NCBI GenBank assembly: GCA_002482965.1
Contig: DLGZ01000065.1
Span: 203,857-267,856 of the forward strand
Length of the DNA: 64,000 nt
Reading direction: 5' to 3'
Source: Verrucomicrobiaceae bacterium UBA7681
GTDB taxonomy: Bacteria; Verrucomicrobiota; Verrucomicrobiia; Verrucomicrobiales; Verrucomicrobiaceae
Part shown: positions 7,823 to 16,617 of the stretch, piece after piece
Layout of the letters: every line of letters begins with the position of its first letter
Position numbering within the stretch: the first letter of the stretch is position 1
The notes under the pieces: generated by a model
What the model was told of the DNA's origin: nothing
What the model saw: only the letters and a program-made list of their open reading frames with translations
Database searches by the model: none
Made by a program: the position numbers and the translations under genes

Positions 7823-7898
7823 GGCGGTAAAGATGGCGGATGATGGGGGTGAACACAACCCGCCAGGTCACCCGGTGCCTGGCTGGCTAGGCGCTCTC

Positions 7899-8201
7899 TC
7901 AGTTGGAGCACTGCTTGCGCTCCGTGGTGGAGCAGTTTTTGCCAGCGTGCGGCGCATCGCAGCCGGTGTTGCATGCGGTGCTGCTACTGGCTTGAATGCC
8001 GCCCTTGCCGGGACCGGAGGAGTAACGTGTGCTGGTGTTGCAGCAGGACTTGAGGCTCGGAGTCTTCGCGGCATGGGCCGCGCTGACAGACGGGGTCACT
8101 TTGGCACCGTAAAAATCCCAGCCAGCAGGGCTTGCTGAGGCATTGGTGGAACTGAAGCCGACGATCAAAGCGGCGGCGAGGAGGGTGAGTTTCGTTTTCA
8201 T
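7899..8201 (-). CDS. Small exported Cys-containing protein
   Basis: This 100-residue protein has a signal peptide (MKTKLTLLAAALIVGFSSTNASA). The mature part has six Cys (KSCCNTS, TACNTGCDAP, KNCSTTERKQCS) in a Ser/Thr/Gly-rich background. It is 76 bp upstream of the anti-sigma-like gene in the same direction. No family is recognised. It resembles the other short Cys-rich exported proteins at 2435-2650 and 3133-3447 in style, not in alignable sequence. Confidence 0.65.
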   Translation of the reverse strand: MKTKLTLLAAALIVGFSSTNASASPAGWDFYGAKVTPSVSAAHAAKTPSLKSCCNTSTRYSSGPGKGGIQASSSTACNTGCDAPHAGKNCSTTERKQCSN

Positions 8202-8352
8202 GGTTGGATTGGGTTTCGTTTGGTTGCACGCGGTGAATTGCGTTCATCCAGTTCAACTCCGGCCCACCACCAACCCCTCTCGTTTTTTATGAAAAGAAAA
8301 GCGACGGATGAAGAGAGCAGAAGCCAAGGCTCTCGGAGAGGCTCAATCCAAT

Positions 8353-8481
8353 TCATCCGTACAACTCCGTGATTTTGGAGGCCGTGTTCTCACACAACAG
8401 CATTGGGACGACACAGGAGAAGATCAGCAAGCCGGTGATCTGAGCTTGCTGGGCGGTGACGTTGCCCGGCTGCATTTTCAT
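8353..8481 (-). CDS. Putative 42-residue membrane microprotein
   Basis: A short frame on the minus strand starts at ATG 8481, five bases after the stop of the 71-residue membrane protein gene, and ends at TGA 8355-8353. The peptide begins MKMQPGNVTAQQAQ and has one hydrophobic stretch (ITGLLIFSCVVPMLLC), then a short polar tail. Position, spacing and composition suggest a third member of the P-type ATPase operon. The evidence is only positional, so it may be chance. Confidence 0.35.
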   Translation of the reverse strand: MKMQPGNVTAQQAQITGLLIFSCVVPMLLCENTASKITELYG

Positions 8482-8486
8482 GATGA

Positions 8487-8702
8487 TCACTTATTCATTG
8501 GCTGCGGCCGCCATGCATAGATTCCGAGGGCTACTGTGACAGCGGTGCTGAGGAGGACAGACATCGCATTCAATGCTGGCGTGGTGGTGACACCCATTAC
8601 GGTCAGCTGGGTGCCTGAGCACAGCAAATAAGCGTGGGTGACGGCATGAAATGCCTCCCCGCCGCAGAAGAATTTCGCAATTTCTTTCTTTCGATTGTTC
8701 AT
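8487..8702 (-). CDS. Small two-helix membrane protein next to P1B ATPase
   Basis: This 71-residue protein starts at ATG 8702 (a frame to 8777 overlaps the ATPase end). The basic N-terminus MNNRKKEIAKFFCGGEAFHA is followed by two likely membrane segments (THAYLLCSGTQLTVMGV and MSVLLSTAVTVALGIYAW). Similar short proteins accompany divalent-metal transporters, so a role beside the ATPase is inferred. The gap to the ATPase stop is 19 bp, consistent with one transcript. Function unknown. Confidence 0.7.
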   Translation of the reverse strand: MNNRKKEIAKFFCGGEAFHAVTHAYLLCSGTQLTVMGVTTTPALNAMSVLLSTAVTVALGIYAWRPQPMNK

Positions 8703-8721
8703 CGGGCGGATGGTGATGTGG

Positions 8722-10974
8722 TTATTGGTGTGAGGATTCTGCGAACGTGTTGCCACCGCGCAGAAGCCGAAGAGCATTCGCGATGACCAGCAAAGTGGCT
8801 CCGGTGTCAGCGAGGATCGCTAGCCACAGGCTGGTGTAGCCTAGCAGGGCGAGGACCAGAAAGATGGCTTTCAAAACGAGGGCAAATGCGATGTTAAACT
8901 GGATGATGCCCACTGTTCGGCGTCCGAGCAGGATGGCCTCGGCAACCATGCTCAGATCATCCTGCATAAGCGCCATGTCGGCAGTTTCGATAGCGGTGTC
9001 GGTTCCTGCACCGCCCATGGCGATGCCAACGCTGGCGGCGGCCATGGCAGGCGCGTCGTTCACGCCATCTCCGATCATGCCGATGTATTTCAATTCGGCG
9101 ATGAGGGCCTTTACTCGCTCGATCTTCTGGTCGGGCAGAAGGTCGCCGTGGGCTTCGTCGATACCGCATTGCTTGGCTATGGCACTGGCGGTGCGCTGGT
9201 TGTCGCCGCTGAGCATGACGATCTTGGTGAGGCCTGCACGATGCAGGGCCGCGATGGCAGCGGGAGCGTTGGCACGCATGGCGTCGCCGACAGCAAGGAT
9301 TCCGAGCACTTCGCCTTTGCAGTCACCGTGCGGCCTGTGGCCGACCACAACCACTGACAGTGCGTCGGCCTCGATGGCCGCGAGTTGCTCTTCGATCTCG
9401 GACGAGCAGACACCGAGTTCATGGGCAAGGCGATGGTTGCCGACAAAGTAGCGATGTCCGTCGAGGTCGGCCTCGGCTCCGCGTCCGTCGAGGGACTGGT
9501 AGTTTTCGCTGCGCGGGAACTGGACCTTCTTGTCGTTCGCATACGTCACGACGGCCTGCGCCAGCGGATGCTCAGAGTGTGTGTCGATGGCAGCGGCAAT
9601 GCGGATGATCTCCGTTTCATCCTTGGAGTTGACCGTGATGACTTTAATAACGCGAGGTTTGCCTTCTGTTATGGTGCCAGTTTTGTCCACGCACAGGGCT
9701 TTGAGTTTGCCGACCGCTTCCAGCACGGCACCGCCCTTGATAAGCACACCACGCCGCGCCATTGCAGTGAGACCCGATACGACGGACACAGGCGTCGAAA
9801 TGACCAATGCGCATGGGCAGGCGATCACGAGCAGCACAAGGCCGCGATAGAACCAGGTGAGCCATACACCGCCGAAAAACAACGGCGGCAGGAGCATGAC
9901 GAGCACGGCAGCGACCATGACGGCGGGTGTGTAGTAGCGGGCAAAGACATCGACGAAGCGTTGAGACGGAGCTTTTTGCGACTGCGCCTCCTCCACGAGA
10001 TGAATGATCTTGGCTATGGTGCTGTCTGTGCTGGCTTTGGTGGTGCGGACTTCGAGTGACCCGGAGCCATTGATGGTGCCAGCGAACACACCATCGCCGG
10101 GCTTCTTCTCCACCGGCATCGACTCCCCGGTGATGGGAGCTTGATTGACGGCGGAGTTTCCTTTCAAGACTTCGCCATCGAGTGGAATGCGCGCTCCAGA
10201 CTTTACCGCAATGGTTGCACCCACGGCAACCTCGGCGACGGGCACTTCACGAAACGTCTCGCCGTCTTTAAGCAGGGCGGTTTCCGGCGTGAGTTGCATG
10301 AGCGCCTGAACAGCCTTGCGTGCACGGGCTAGACTGAAGGCTTCGAGCAATTCTGAGAGCGCAAACAGGAATGTCACCGCTGCACCTTCCGACCATTGTT
10401 GAATTAACAGCGCTCCCGCAACTGCAACGGTCATAAGAACGTTCATGTCTAAAGCGCGCCGTTGCAACGCACGCCACGCCTTGGGTACGGTAAACCAGCC
10501 GCCTGCGATGATGGCGATGGCATACGCAACATCTGCAATCCACTCCGGCCCGAACTTCAGCCACTCGACGAGCATGCCGAGGCCAAGGCTTAAACCTGAA
10601 ATGCTGACTGCGATCTGGCGCATTCGTTTTGCGCCTTCCAGGTCAGCGGTGTCTTCACCATCGGGCGTTGCCTTCATGCCGGTGGTTGCGATGGTGCTGA
10701 TCAACTGCGCAGCTGTGACGCTCGCTTCGTGCGAGAGTGTGACTTTACCGCCCATCAAATTCACGCGCACGTCGCGCACTCCCTTGAGCGGACGCAGCAC
10801 CTGTTCCAGCGCCGCGACTTCATCGGCACAGTCCATGCCGGTGATGCGAAGGGTGGTCTCTTGGTCACCTTTTGCATCGGGATTGAGCGCAATGTTTTCA
10901 GGTGCGGCCTTGCTGTGGTCATGCCCGTGCTCGAGTGCATTGGATACAGGGGAGGGAGTGTTTTGAGTGTTCAT
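8722..10974 (-). CDS. Zn/Cd/Pb-type P1B ATPase
   Basis: This 750-residue heavy-metal exporter has a His-rich N-terminus (HGHDHS) and one HMA domain at about 40-105 with GMDCADE. Only one Cys is present where GMxCxxC is usual. Eight membrane helices follow, with CPCAL in the transport helix, TGES in the actuator domain, DKTGTIT at the phosphorylation site, SEHPLAQA (the HP locus) and GDGVNDAPA. CPC with these motifs fits the Zn(II)/Cd(II)/Pb(II) class (ZntA/CadA), moving metal from cytoplasm to periplasm, where the RND systems upstream could take over. It is followed by one or two small membrane proteins. Confidence 0.95.
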   Translation of the reverse strand: MNTQNTPSPVSNALEHGHDHSKAAPENIALNPDAKGDQETTLRITGMDCADEVAALEQVLRPLKGVRDVRVNLMGGKVTLSHEASVTAAQLISTIATTGMKATPDGEDTADLEGAKRMRQIAVSISGLSLGLGMLVEWLKFGPEWIADVAYAIAIIAGGWFTVPKAWRALQRRALDMNVLMTVAVAGALLIQQWSEGAAVTFLFALSELLEAFSLARARKAVQALMQLTPETALLKDGETFREVPVAEVAVGATIAVKSGARIPLDGEVLKGNSAVNQAPITGESMPVEKKPGDGVFAGTINGSGSLEVRTTKASTDSTIAKIIHLVEEAQSQKAPSQRFVDVFARYYTPAVMVAAVLVMLLPPLFFGGVWLTWFYRGLVLLVIACPCALVISTPVSVVSGLTAMARRGVLIKGGAVLEAVGKLKALCVDKTGTITEGKPRVIKVITVNSKDETEIIRIAAAIDTHSEHPLAQAVVTYANDKKVQFPRSENYQSLDGRGAEADLDGHRYFVGNHRLAHELGVCSSEIEEQLAAIEADALSVVVVGHRPHGDCKGEVLGILAVGDAMRANAPAAIAALHRAGLTKIVMLSGDNQRTASAIAKQCGIDEAHGDLLPDQKIERVKALIAELKYIGMIGDGVNDAPAMAAASVGIAMGGAGTDTAIETADMALMQDDLSMVAEAILLGRRTVGIIQFNIAFALVLKAIFLVLALLGYTSLWLAILADTGATLLVIANALRLLRGGNTFAESSHQ

Positions 10975-11202
10975 ATCGGTGTGACACGGTCTGGCGTGAC
11001 GAGCGGTTGCGACTTTATAGAATCAGTAGGTTAAAGGGGCGTTGTGCCACGCGCACCTAGTCGCTCCGAGCGAGGGGGGAAGGCTTAGCAGACGAAGAAA
11101 CCCTGCTGCCAGTTACTAAACGCGGACACGGGCACAACCGGTCAGCAGAAAACATGCCCATTAATTGGCTGGAACCTAATGCGGGGGATGTCGGTTCTTC
11201 AC
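10975..11202. other. Intergenic gap between efflux operon and P1B ATPase
   Basis: These 228 bases have no supported gene. A 60-residue minus-strand frame here overlaps the next gene and has no signal or domain. The gap probably holds the ATPase promoter, but no clear regulator site or terminator hairpin was found by eye. Confidence 0.5.
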
Positions 11203-11598
11203 TCACGGATTTTTTGCTGGCTTTCCGCGCTTTTGCCATGGCAAATCAAGCAACCCGATCTGGTTGACATTATCTGGACCAAAAAATGGAATGCGCAGGT
11301 TGACGTGGATTCTCATGCCGGGTTGCAAGTGGGAAGGAGAGGTTTCGACCTCACCGTGCCAGAATCTGGCCCATGATGAGTAAACGAACTGGCGTACGGG
11401 ACCCCCATCCTCGACGAAAGTGATCCATCGTGTGTTATGGTTGACACTTTGCACCACGCCGGTCATGGAGGTTCCCCGTGTGCGGAAAACTCCGACGTTG
11501 GATGGACGACAGTTCGAAGATCCAAATGCCTCGACGGTGGCTGGCAGCCACAGGGCGGCGAGAGAGAATAGGAGGCCCAGTTTAGTCAATGGATTCAT
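11203..11598 (-). CDS. Small exported beta-rich protein
   Basis: This 131-residue protein starts at ATG 11598 with a signal peptide (MNPLTKLGLLFSLAALWLPATVEA). The mature part reads TGVVQSVNHNTRWITFVEDGG, FVYSSWARFWHG and PGMRIHVNLRIPFFG, suggesting a small OB-like beta barrel. It lies 63 bp after the CxxC-tail protein at the end of the first RND operon. A CusF-like or DUF5666-like role is possible from size and fold guess only. Two Trp-rich positions stand out. The family is not recognised. Confidence 0.65.
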   Translation of the reverse strand: MNPLTKLGLLFSLAALWLPATVEAFGSSNCRPSNVGVFRTRGTSMTGVVQSVNHNTRWITFVEDGGPVRQFVYSSWARFWHGEVETSPSHLQPGMRIHVNLRIPFFGPDNVNQIGLLDLPWQKRGKPAKNP

Positions 11599-11661
11599 GT
11601 GCGGGGGAACCAGCAGCGCCGTCCACCGAGCGGACGGCACTGCGGTGTGCGGTGCTGAAGG

Positions 11662-12141
11662 TTACTTCTTTTTCTCCTCTTTCTCATCGCCATGCGCGCA
11701 GGTGCAGGCGTACTCCTTGTTCTTGCAGGTGGGGCACTGATCGAGGTTGAGATTGAACTTTTCATTGACGGCCTTTGCGCCTGCCTTTTCGCGGATCTGC
11801 ACGACGGTGGGGAGGTCATTGCCTTCAGGAACGGTTTTGTCGGAAACTAGCTTGTCTCCGTCTTTGGTGAAGCTCAGCTTGGTTGGAGCGGAGCGGTCCC
11901 CAACAGTGACGCTGATGACCTGCGCGCCAGGGGCGACGACTTTCATCTCGTCATTGATGAAACGAATTTCGACCTTTTTGTCTTTATTCACGAAGAACTC
12001 GACGTGGGGTTCGACTTCGGTGATGAGCCTGCCGCCAGTGGGGCCGGCCTTGTTTTCGTGGTCATGCTTGTCTTTGTCAGCGGCGCTGGCGGTGAAAGCG
12101 AGCGCAAGGGTGAGCAGGGTAGTGGTGAGCAGCTTTTTCAT
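11662..12141 (-). CDS. Exported RND-associated protein with C-terminal CxxC/CxC motif
   Basis: This 159-residue protein starts at ATG 12141 with signal MKKLLTTTLLTLALAFTASA. His/Asp-rich DKDKHDHENKAGP opens the mature part. A beta-rich domain follows (VEFFVNKDKKVEIRFIND, APGAQVISVTVGD, KLVSDKTVPEGN), ending in CPTCKNKEYACTCAHG and a charged tail. It is clearly related to the protein at 18537-18971, which also sits directly after an RND pump. It may be a periplasmic metallochaperone; this is inferred from position, His/Cys content and repetition of the arrangement. Confidence 0.8.
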   Translation of the reverse strand: MKKLLTTTLLTLALAFTASAADKDKHDHENKAGPTGGRLITEVEPHVEFFVNKDKKVEIRFINDEMKVVAPGAQVISVTVGDRSAPTKLSFTKDGDKLVSDKTVPEGNDLPTVVQIREKAGAKAVNEKFNLNLDQCPTCKNKEYACTCAHGDEKEEKKK

Positions 12142-12215
12142 GTTGATGTTGCGGTTTGGTTTGGTTTGGTTTTGCCTTGGCGACGCAGGTTTGGAGACCT
12201 GATCACCTTGGAAAT

Positions 12216-15200
12216 TCAGTGAGATGCAGGCGCTTCGCTTTCGATGGCCTGAGCGGCGGCCTTGCGGCCGATCAGCCAAAACATTGCGGGCGTGATCGCC
12301 ATATCGAGGAAGGTGGAGGAGATGAGCCCGCCAACGATGACGACTGCCACGGGATGGAGGATTTCTTTCCCCGGCTGATCCGCCGCGAGGACGAGCGGGA
12401 TGAGGCCGATGCCAGCGGAGAGAGCCGTCATGAGAACCGGCACCAGTCGCTCCAGCGTGCCACGGATGACCATCTTGCGTGTGAAGCCTTCTCCCTCATG
12501 TGTCATGAGGTGCAGGTAATGACTGATCATCATGATGCCATTTCGCGCCGCCACACCACCGACGGCGATGAAACCGACCAGCGTGGCGATGCTGATGTTG
12601 TTCAGCTTGAAATAGGTGAAGGCCAGACCTCCCATGAGGGCGAGCGGAATGTTCACCAGCACCTGCAATGCAAGCGAGGCACTGCGGAAGTAGCCATAGA
12701 GCATGAGGAAGACAGCGACAAAAATGATGGAAGAGAAGACCGCAATGCGCTGGGTGGCTTCCTTCTGTGCTTGGAATTCGCCTTCGAAGGTGATGAAGTA
12801 GCCCTCTGGCAGCTTCACCTTCGCGGTGACTTCGTCACGCAGCCGCACGACAAGGTTCGACACGTCACGCACAGTAGGTTTGATGGCGAGGGCAAAACGG
12901 CGCTGGCTGTTCTCCCGGAAGATCACATTTGGCCCCTTGGCTTCGCGCACATCAGCAACCAGCGATAAGGGGATGCGTTGAACGTGTTGCCCCTTGTCAT
13001 CGTCTTGCATCTCGATCGGCAGTTCGGCAATTTTATCCGGTGAATCCCGCCACTCGGCAGGCAGACGCATGACTAGATTGACACGTCGCTGCCCTTCGCG
13101 CAGTTCAGCCACTGATTTACCACCTATGAGGCTGGAAAGCTGGTCATTCAGTTTGCCGGGGGCGATGCCGTAGGCTTTAGCCCGGTCACGATCCGCCTCG
13201 ACGCGAAGCTGCGGTATGGAAGATGTCTGGTCGAGTTTGCAGTCCTCGAAACCTGGGATGCTTTTCGCAATCGTCTGAATCTCGATGCCAAGCTGACGCA
13301 GCTTGTCGAGATCGGGACCGAAAATCTTCACTGCAACCGGTGCGGAGACACCGCTCATCATATGGCCAATGCGGTCCGCGAGCGGTCCGCTCACGACGGC
13401 GAAGACACCGGGAACACTTTTGATTTTCTTGTTAATGTCATCAAGGATTTCCTTGCGGGTCCGTCCTTTGCTTTGGTTTTCACCCTCAAGCTCTCGGAAA
13501 TCCACATCGAATTCGGCGGTGGAGACGGGCACCACATGATCGCCACGCTCCGCACGGCCCAAGCGCCGCCCCACCTTGCGAACCTCAGGCACTGAGAGGA
13601 TCTGCTGCTCTAGAACATCGGAGATCTTGTTCATCTCCTCTAGCGAGGTTCCCGGCGCAGTGGTGGCTGCAACGAGCGCGGTTTCCTCCTGAAACTTGGG
13701 CAGGAAGTCTTTGTTCATTTTTGGATAGAGTGAAAACACTCCGACCAGCAGCACCACTGCGATGGTGAGAACAATGACCGGCTGATCTAAGGCGAAACGC
13801 AGCAGCGTTTTTTCCAGCAGCCTCTTCATGTGGCGGGTTATGAAGCCATCTTTGTGCTCATGTCCTGCGGCCGGGTTCAGCAGCAACGAACACAGCACTG
13901 GTATGACCGTAAGGGAGACGATGAAGGAGGCGATCATTGAGATGATCGTGGCAATGGCAATGGGGGCGAACAATTTGCCCTCCACTCCATTCAAACCGAG
14001 CAGCGGCAGGAAGACGAGGATGATCAGGATGGTGGCATAAAGAATGGAATTTCGCACTTCGCCCGAGGCTTTGGCGATCACCTTCAAACGTGGATGTGGG
14101 TTTGGCAGAGCAGCATTCTCCCGCAGACGCCGGAACACATTTTCCACATCGACAATCGCATCATCCACGACCATGCCGATGGCGACAGCGAGGCCGCCGA
14201 GGGTCATGGAATTCACGGAGATGCCGAACCACTTGAAGACCAGCATGGCAATGCCGAAGGACAACGGCATCGCCATCAGGGTGATGAAGGTGGTGCGGAA
14301 GTTCAGCAGAAAAAGGAACAATACGATGGTGACCATGATGGCTCCGTCCCTGATGGCATCAGCGAGATTGCCGATGGCATGATCAATGAAATCTTTCTGC
14401 TGAAACAGCAATGTGGTCTCCACACCTTTGGGAAAGGTGCTTTGAAGTTCTTCGAGGGCTGCCTTGATTTGCTCCGTGAGCTTTCGCGTATCGAAACCGG
14501 GAGCCTTGGTGATGGACATGATGACGCCATAGGTCGGCGACTTTTCCGGGGCCTGGCTCACAGTGGCGTCTCCGCGCATGGGCTCGATGCCCCAGACGAC
14601 GTTGGCGACATCTCCGATGGAAATGGGGCGGTCGTTAATTTTTTTGATGATCGTACGCGCGATGTCATTCAGCTCAACGGTCATTGCCAGATTGCGCACC
14701 ATGATCTCGGTGGGGCCGGTGTTGAGAAAGCCGCCGGTCGTCGTGTTCGCCGCTTCAGTGGCCGCGCGTTCCAACTCCTCGTAGCTGATACCATTGGCCT
14801 GCATCTTGTAAGGATCGGGCTGAATTTCGATCTGCTTCACGCCGCCGCCCATGTTGAGGATTTCGGCGATGCCGGAGATGCTCTGCAGACGCCGCTTGAT
14901 GGTCCAATCCGCTAAAGAGCGCACTTCGCGCGGCGGAATATATCCGGGTTCGCCTTCCTTTATAGTCGAGCGCACGCCGACCAGCAAAATTTCGCCCATC
15001 AGCGATGCCACCGGCGTCATGAACGGCTGCACGCCCGGCGGCAGCTGGCCGCGCACACTCTGCAGGCGCTCCTGCACCAGCATGCGCGCCTTGTAGATGT
15101 CCGTGTCCCAGCCGAACTCCGCATAGACCAGTGAAAGCGACACATCGGAATTCGAGCGCAGGCGCGTGAGGCCCGCCACGCCCATGAGTGCGCTTTCCAT

Positions 15201-15404
15201 CGGCTGCGTGACGCGCATTTCCACTTCCTCCGGTGCAAGGCCGGGGGATTCCGTGAGGATGATCACCGTCGGCTTCGTCAGGTCCGGCAGCACCTCCACC
15301 GGCAGTTCCGTGGCCGTGCGCAGGCCCATCACCATAAGGATGAGAGAGACACCCAGAATGACCGCCCGATTCGCGAGTGACCAGTGGATTAATTTGTTGA
15401 GCAT
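12216..15404 (-). CDS. HME-type RND efflux pump, CusA/CzcA family (operon 1)
   Basis: This 1062-residue inner-membrane pump starts at ATG 15404; a longer frame to 15533 overlaps the adaptor gene. It has the RND order: a first membrane helix (ANRAVILGVSLILMVMG), a porter domain (LPVEVLPDLTKPTVII, PEEVEMRVTQPMESAL), a six-helix bundle, a second porter domain and a second bundle. The charged helix 4 motif reads AIGMVVDDAIVDVEN, a VDDA variant unlike the DFG...DGA form of the second pump, so the metal range probably differs. Proton-driven export through adaptor and TolC is known for the family. The start is 2 bp after the adaptor stop. Confidence 0.95.
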   Translation of the reverse strand: MLNKLIHWSLANRAVILGVSLILMVMGLRTATELPVEVLPDLTKPTVIILTESPGLAPEEVEMRVTQPMESALMGVAGLTRLRSNSDVSLSLVYAEFGWDTDIYKARMLVQERLQSVRGQLPPGVQPFMTPVASLMGEILLVGVRSTIKEGEPGYIPPREVRSLADWTIKRRLQSISGIAEILNMGGGVKQIEIQPDPYKMQANGISYEELERAATEAANTTTGGFLNTGPTEIMVRNLAMTVELNDIARTIIKKINDRPISIGDVANVVWGIEPMRGDATVSQAPEKSPTYGVIMSITKAPGFDTRKLTEQIKAALEELQSTFPKGVETTLLFQQKDFIDHAIGNLADAIRDGAIMVTIVLFLFLLNFRTTFITLMAMPLSFGIAMLVFKWFGISVNSMTLGGLAVAIGMVVDDAIVDVENVFRRLRENAALPNPHPRLKVIAKASGEVRNSILYATILIILVFLPLLGLNGVEGKLFAPIAIATIISMIASFIVSLTVIPVLCSLLLNPAAGHEHKDGFITRHMKRLLEKTLLRFALDQPVIVLTIAVVLLVGVFSLYPKMNKDFLPKFQEETALVAATTAPGTSLEEMNKISDVLEQQILSVPEVRKVGRRLGRAERGDHVVPVSTAEFDVDFRELEGENQSKGRTRKEILDDINKKIKSVPGVFAVVSGPLADRIGHMMSGVSAPVAVKIFGPDLDKLRQLGIEIQTIAKSIPGFEDCKLDQTSSIPQLRVEADRDRAKAYGIAPGKLNDQLSSLIGGKSVAELREGQRRVNLVMRLPAEWRDSPDKIAELPIEMQDDDKGQHVQRIPLSLVADVREAKGPNVIFRENSQRRFALAIKPTVRDVSNLVVRLRDEVTAKVKLPEGYFITFEGEFQAQKEATQRIAVFSSIIFVAVFLMLYGYFRSASLALQVLVNIPLALMGGLAFTYFKLNNISIATLVGFIAVGGVAARNGIMMISHYLHLMTHEGEGFTRKMVIRGTLERLVPVLMTALSAGIGLIPLVLAADQPGKEILHPVAVVIVGGLISSTFLDMAITPAMFWLIGRKAAAQAIESEAPASH

Positions 15405-15406
15405 GG

Positions 15407-16585
15407 CTAATGCGCCTCCTTCTTGAGGGGTTTCTCCGCACCAGCTTCTTCCTCGGCAGGCGAGACACGGCCTTTTTTGACGAACAGTGACAGCAGCAGC
15501 AAAATCAAGAGAACGATGCTGGCATACATCCACATGGAACTGACTCCTTCTTCCGCGTGCGCATGGCTGCCTGCCACACCGCCCTTTTTCGCCTCCATCT
15601 CGGCCTTCTTCTCCGGTGTCAGCTCAGAGCCGTCTTCCGCATGCTCGTGACCGTGCGCCGCATCCAGCGCCTCTTTCAGCGAGACGCTGCTGGCTCCGGC
15701 AAAGGATAGCGAATAGGCACCGCGCGTCACGACTTCATCCGCAGGCAGCAGGCCGCTGGTGATTTCGACAAAGCGGTCGTTGATCTCGCCCACCTGCACC
15801 TGCGTTTTCACAAAGGCATTCGGCAGATCGAAGTCCTTCACATAGACAAAGCGGTTGCTCGACTCGCCCTGTAGGGCGGCACGCGGAACGCTCACCACAC
15901 TGCTGCGCTTGCTCATCACGATGGAGAACTCCGCGCGCATGCCCGCACGCAGCAGCTCGCCGGGATTGGTGAGACGGAAGATGGCGTCAATCGTGCCGCT
16001 CTCTTTGTCCGCACTGGTGCCAAAGCGTAGCAGTTCACCCTTGAACTTTTCATTGGGCAGCGCGGCCACTTTGATGTGCGCCTCCGTACCCGGTTTCATC
16101 CGCCCGGCCTGATGTTCTGGCACACGGGCCACGGCATAGACCTCGCTGAGATCCGTGATTTCAAGCAGCGCCTTTTCCGGGTCCAGCGGATCGCCCAATC
16201 GTGCGTCAACACGCGTCACCAAACCACTCAGCGGAGCTTTGAGCGGAATCACAGGTGGTGGATCACCAGGCTGGCGGCTCTCGATTTTCGCCACTTCGTC
16301 GTCTTTCTTCACCATGTCGCCAGGGGCGATCTTCAATTCCACAATACGCCCAGAAATACGACTGCTCACGGCAGCCACCTTGCTCGGAATGGCTTCGATG
16401 CGTCCCAGCGAAAAAATGGTGGCCTCGAAATCGGTCTCTTCGACCTCGACGGTTTCGATGCGGAGATTTTTCACTCCGGTTTCATCCAACACCACCGTGT
16501 TGGCGGCGCGTTTCGTATCATTTTCGGCGTGGACCATGCCTGACAGGGCGAGGCATAGTAACAGGCGTGAAAGGGGTCGTTTCAT
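15407..16585 (-). CDS. RND periplasmic adaptor (CzcB/CusB-type) with C-terminal anchor
   Basis: This 392-residue membrane fusion protein has a signal peptide (MKRPLSRLLLCLALSGMVHA). A lipoyl-like/barrel-sandwich part comes first (SSRISGRIVELKIAPGDMVKKDDEVAKIES, PLKAPLSGLVTRVDARLGDPL), then beta-barrel and membrane-proximal domains (GMRAEFSIVMSKRSSVVSVPRAAL). A His/Glu-rich stretch (AAHGHEHAEDGSE) and a C-terminal membrane helix (about 352-370) are unusual additions. The hairpin between the two sandwich halves is very short. It links the pump (2 bp downstream) to the channel encoded just upstream. Confidence 0.9.
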   Translation of the reverse strand: MKRPLSRLLLCLALSGMVHAENDTKRAANTVVLDETGVKNLRIETVEVEETDFEATIFSLGRIEAIPSKVAAVSSRISGRIVELKIAPGDMVKKDDEVAKIESRQPGDPPPVIPLKAPLSGLVTRVDARLGDPLDPEKALLEITDLSEVYAVARVPEHQAGRMKPGTEAHIKVAALPNEKFKGELLRFGTSADKESGTIDAIFRLTNPGELLRAGMRAEFSIVMSKRSSVVSVPRAALQGESSNRFVYVKDFDLPNAFVKTQVQVGEINDRFVEITSGLLPADEVVTRGAYSLSFAGASSVSLKEALDAAHGHEHAEDGSELTPEKKAEMEAKKGGVAGSHAHAEEGVSSMWMYASIVLLILLLLSLFVKKGRVSPAEEEAGAEKPLKKEAH

Positions 16586-16617
16586 AATGTAGATCAGAGG
16601 GAGATATGGCGGAGCGA

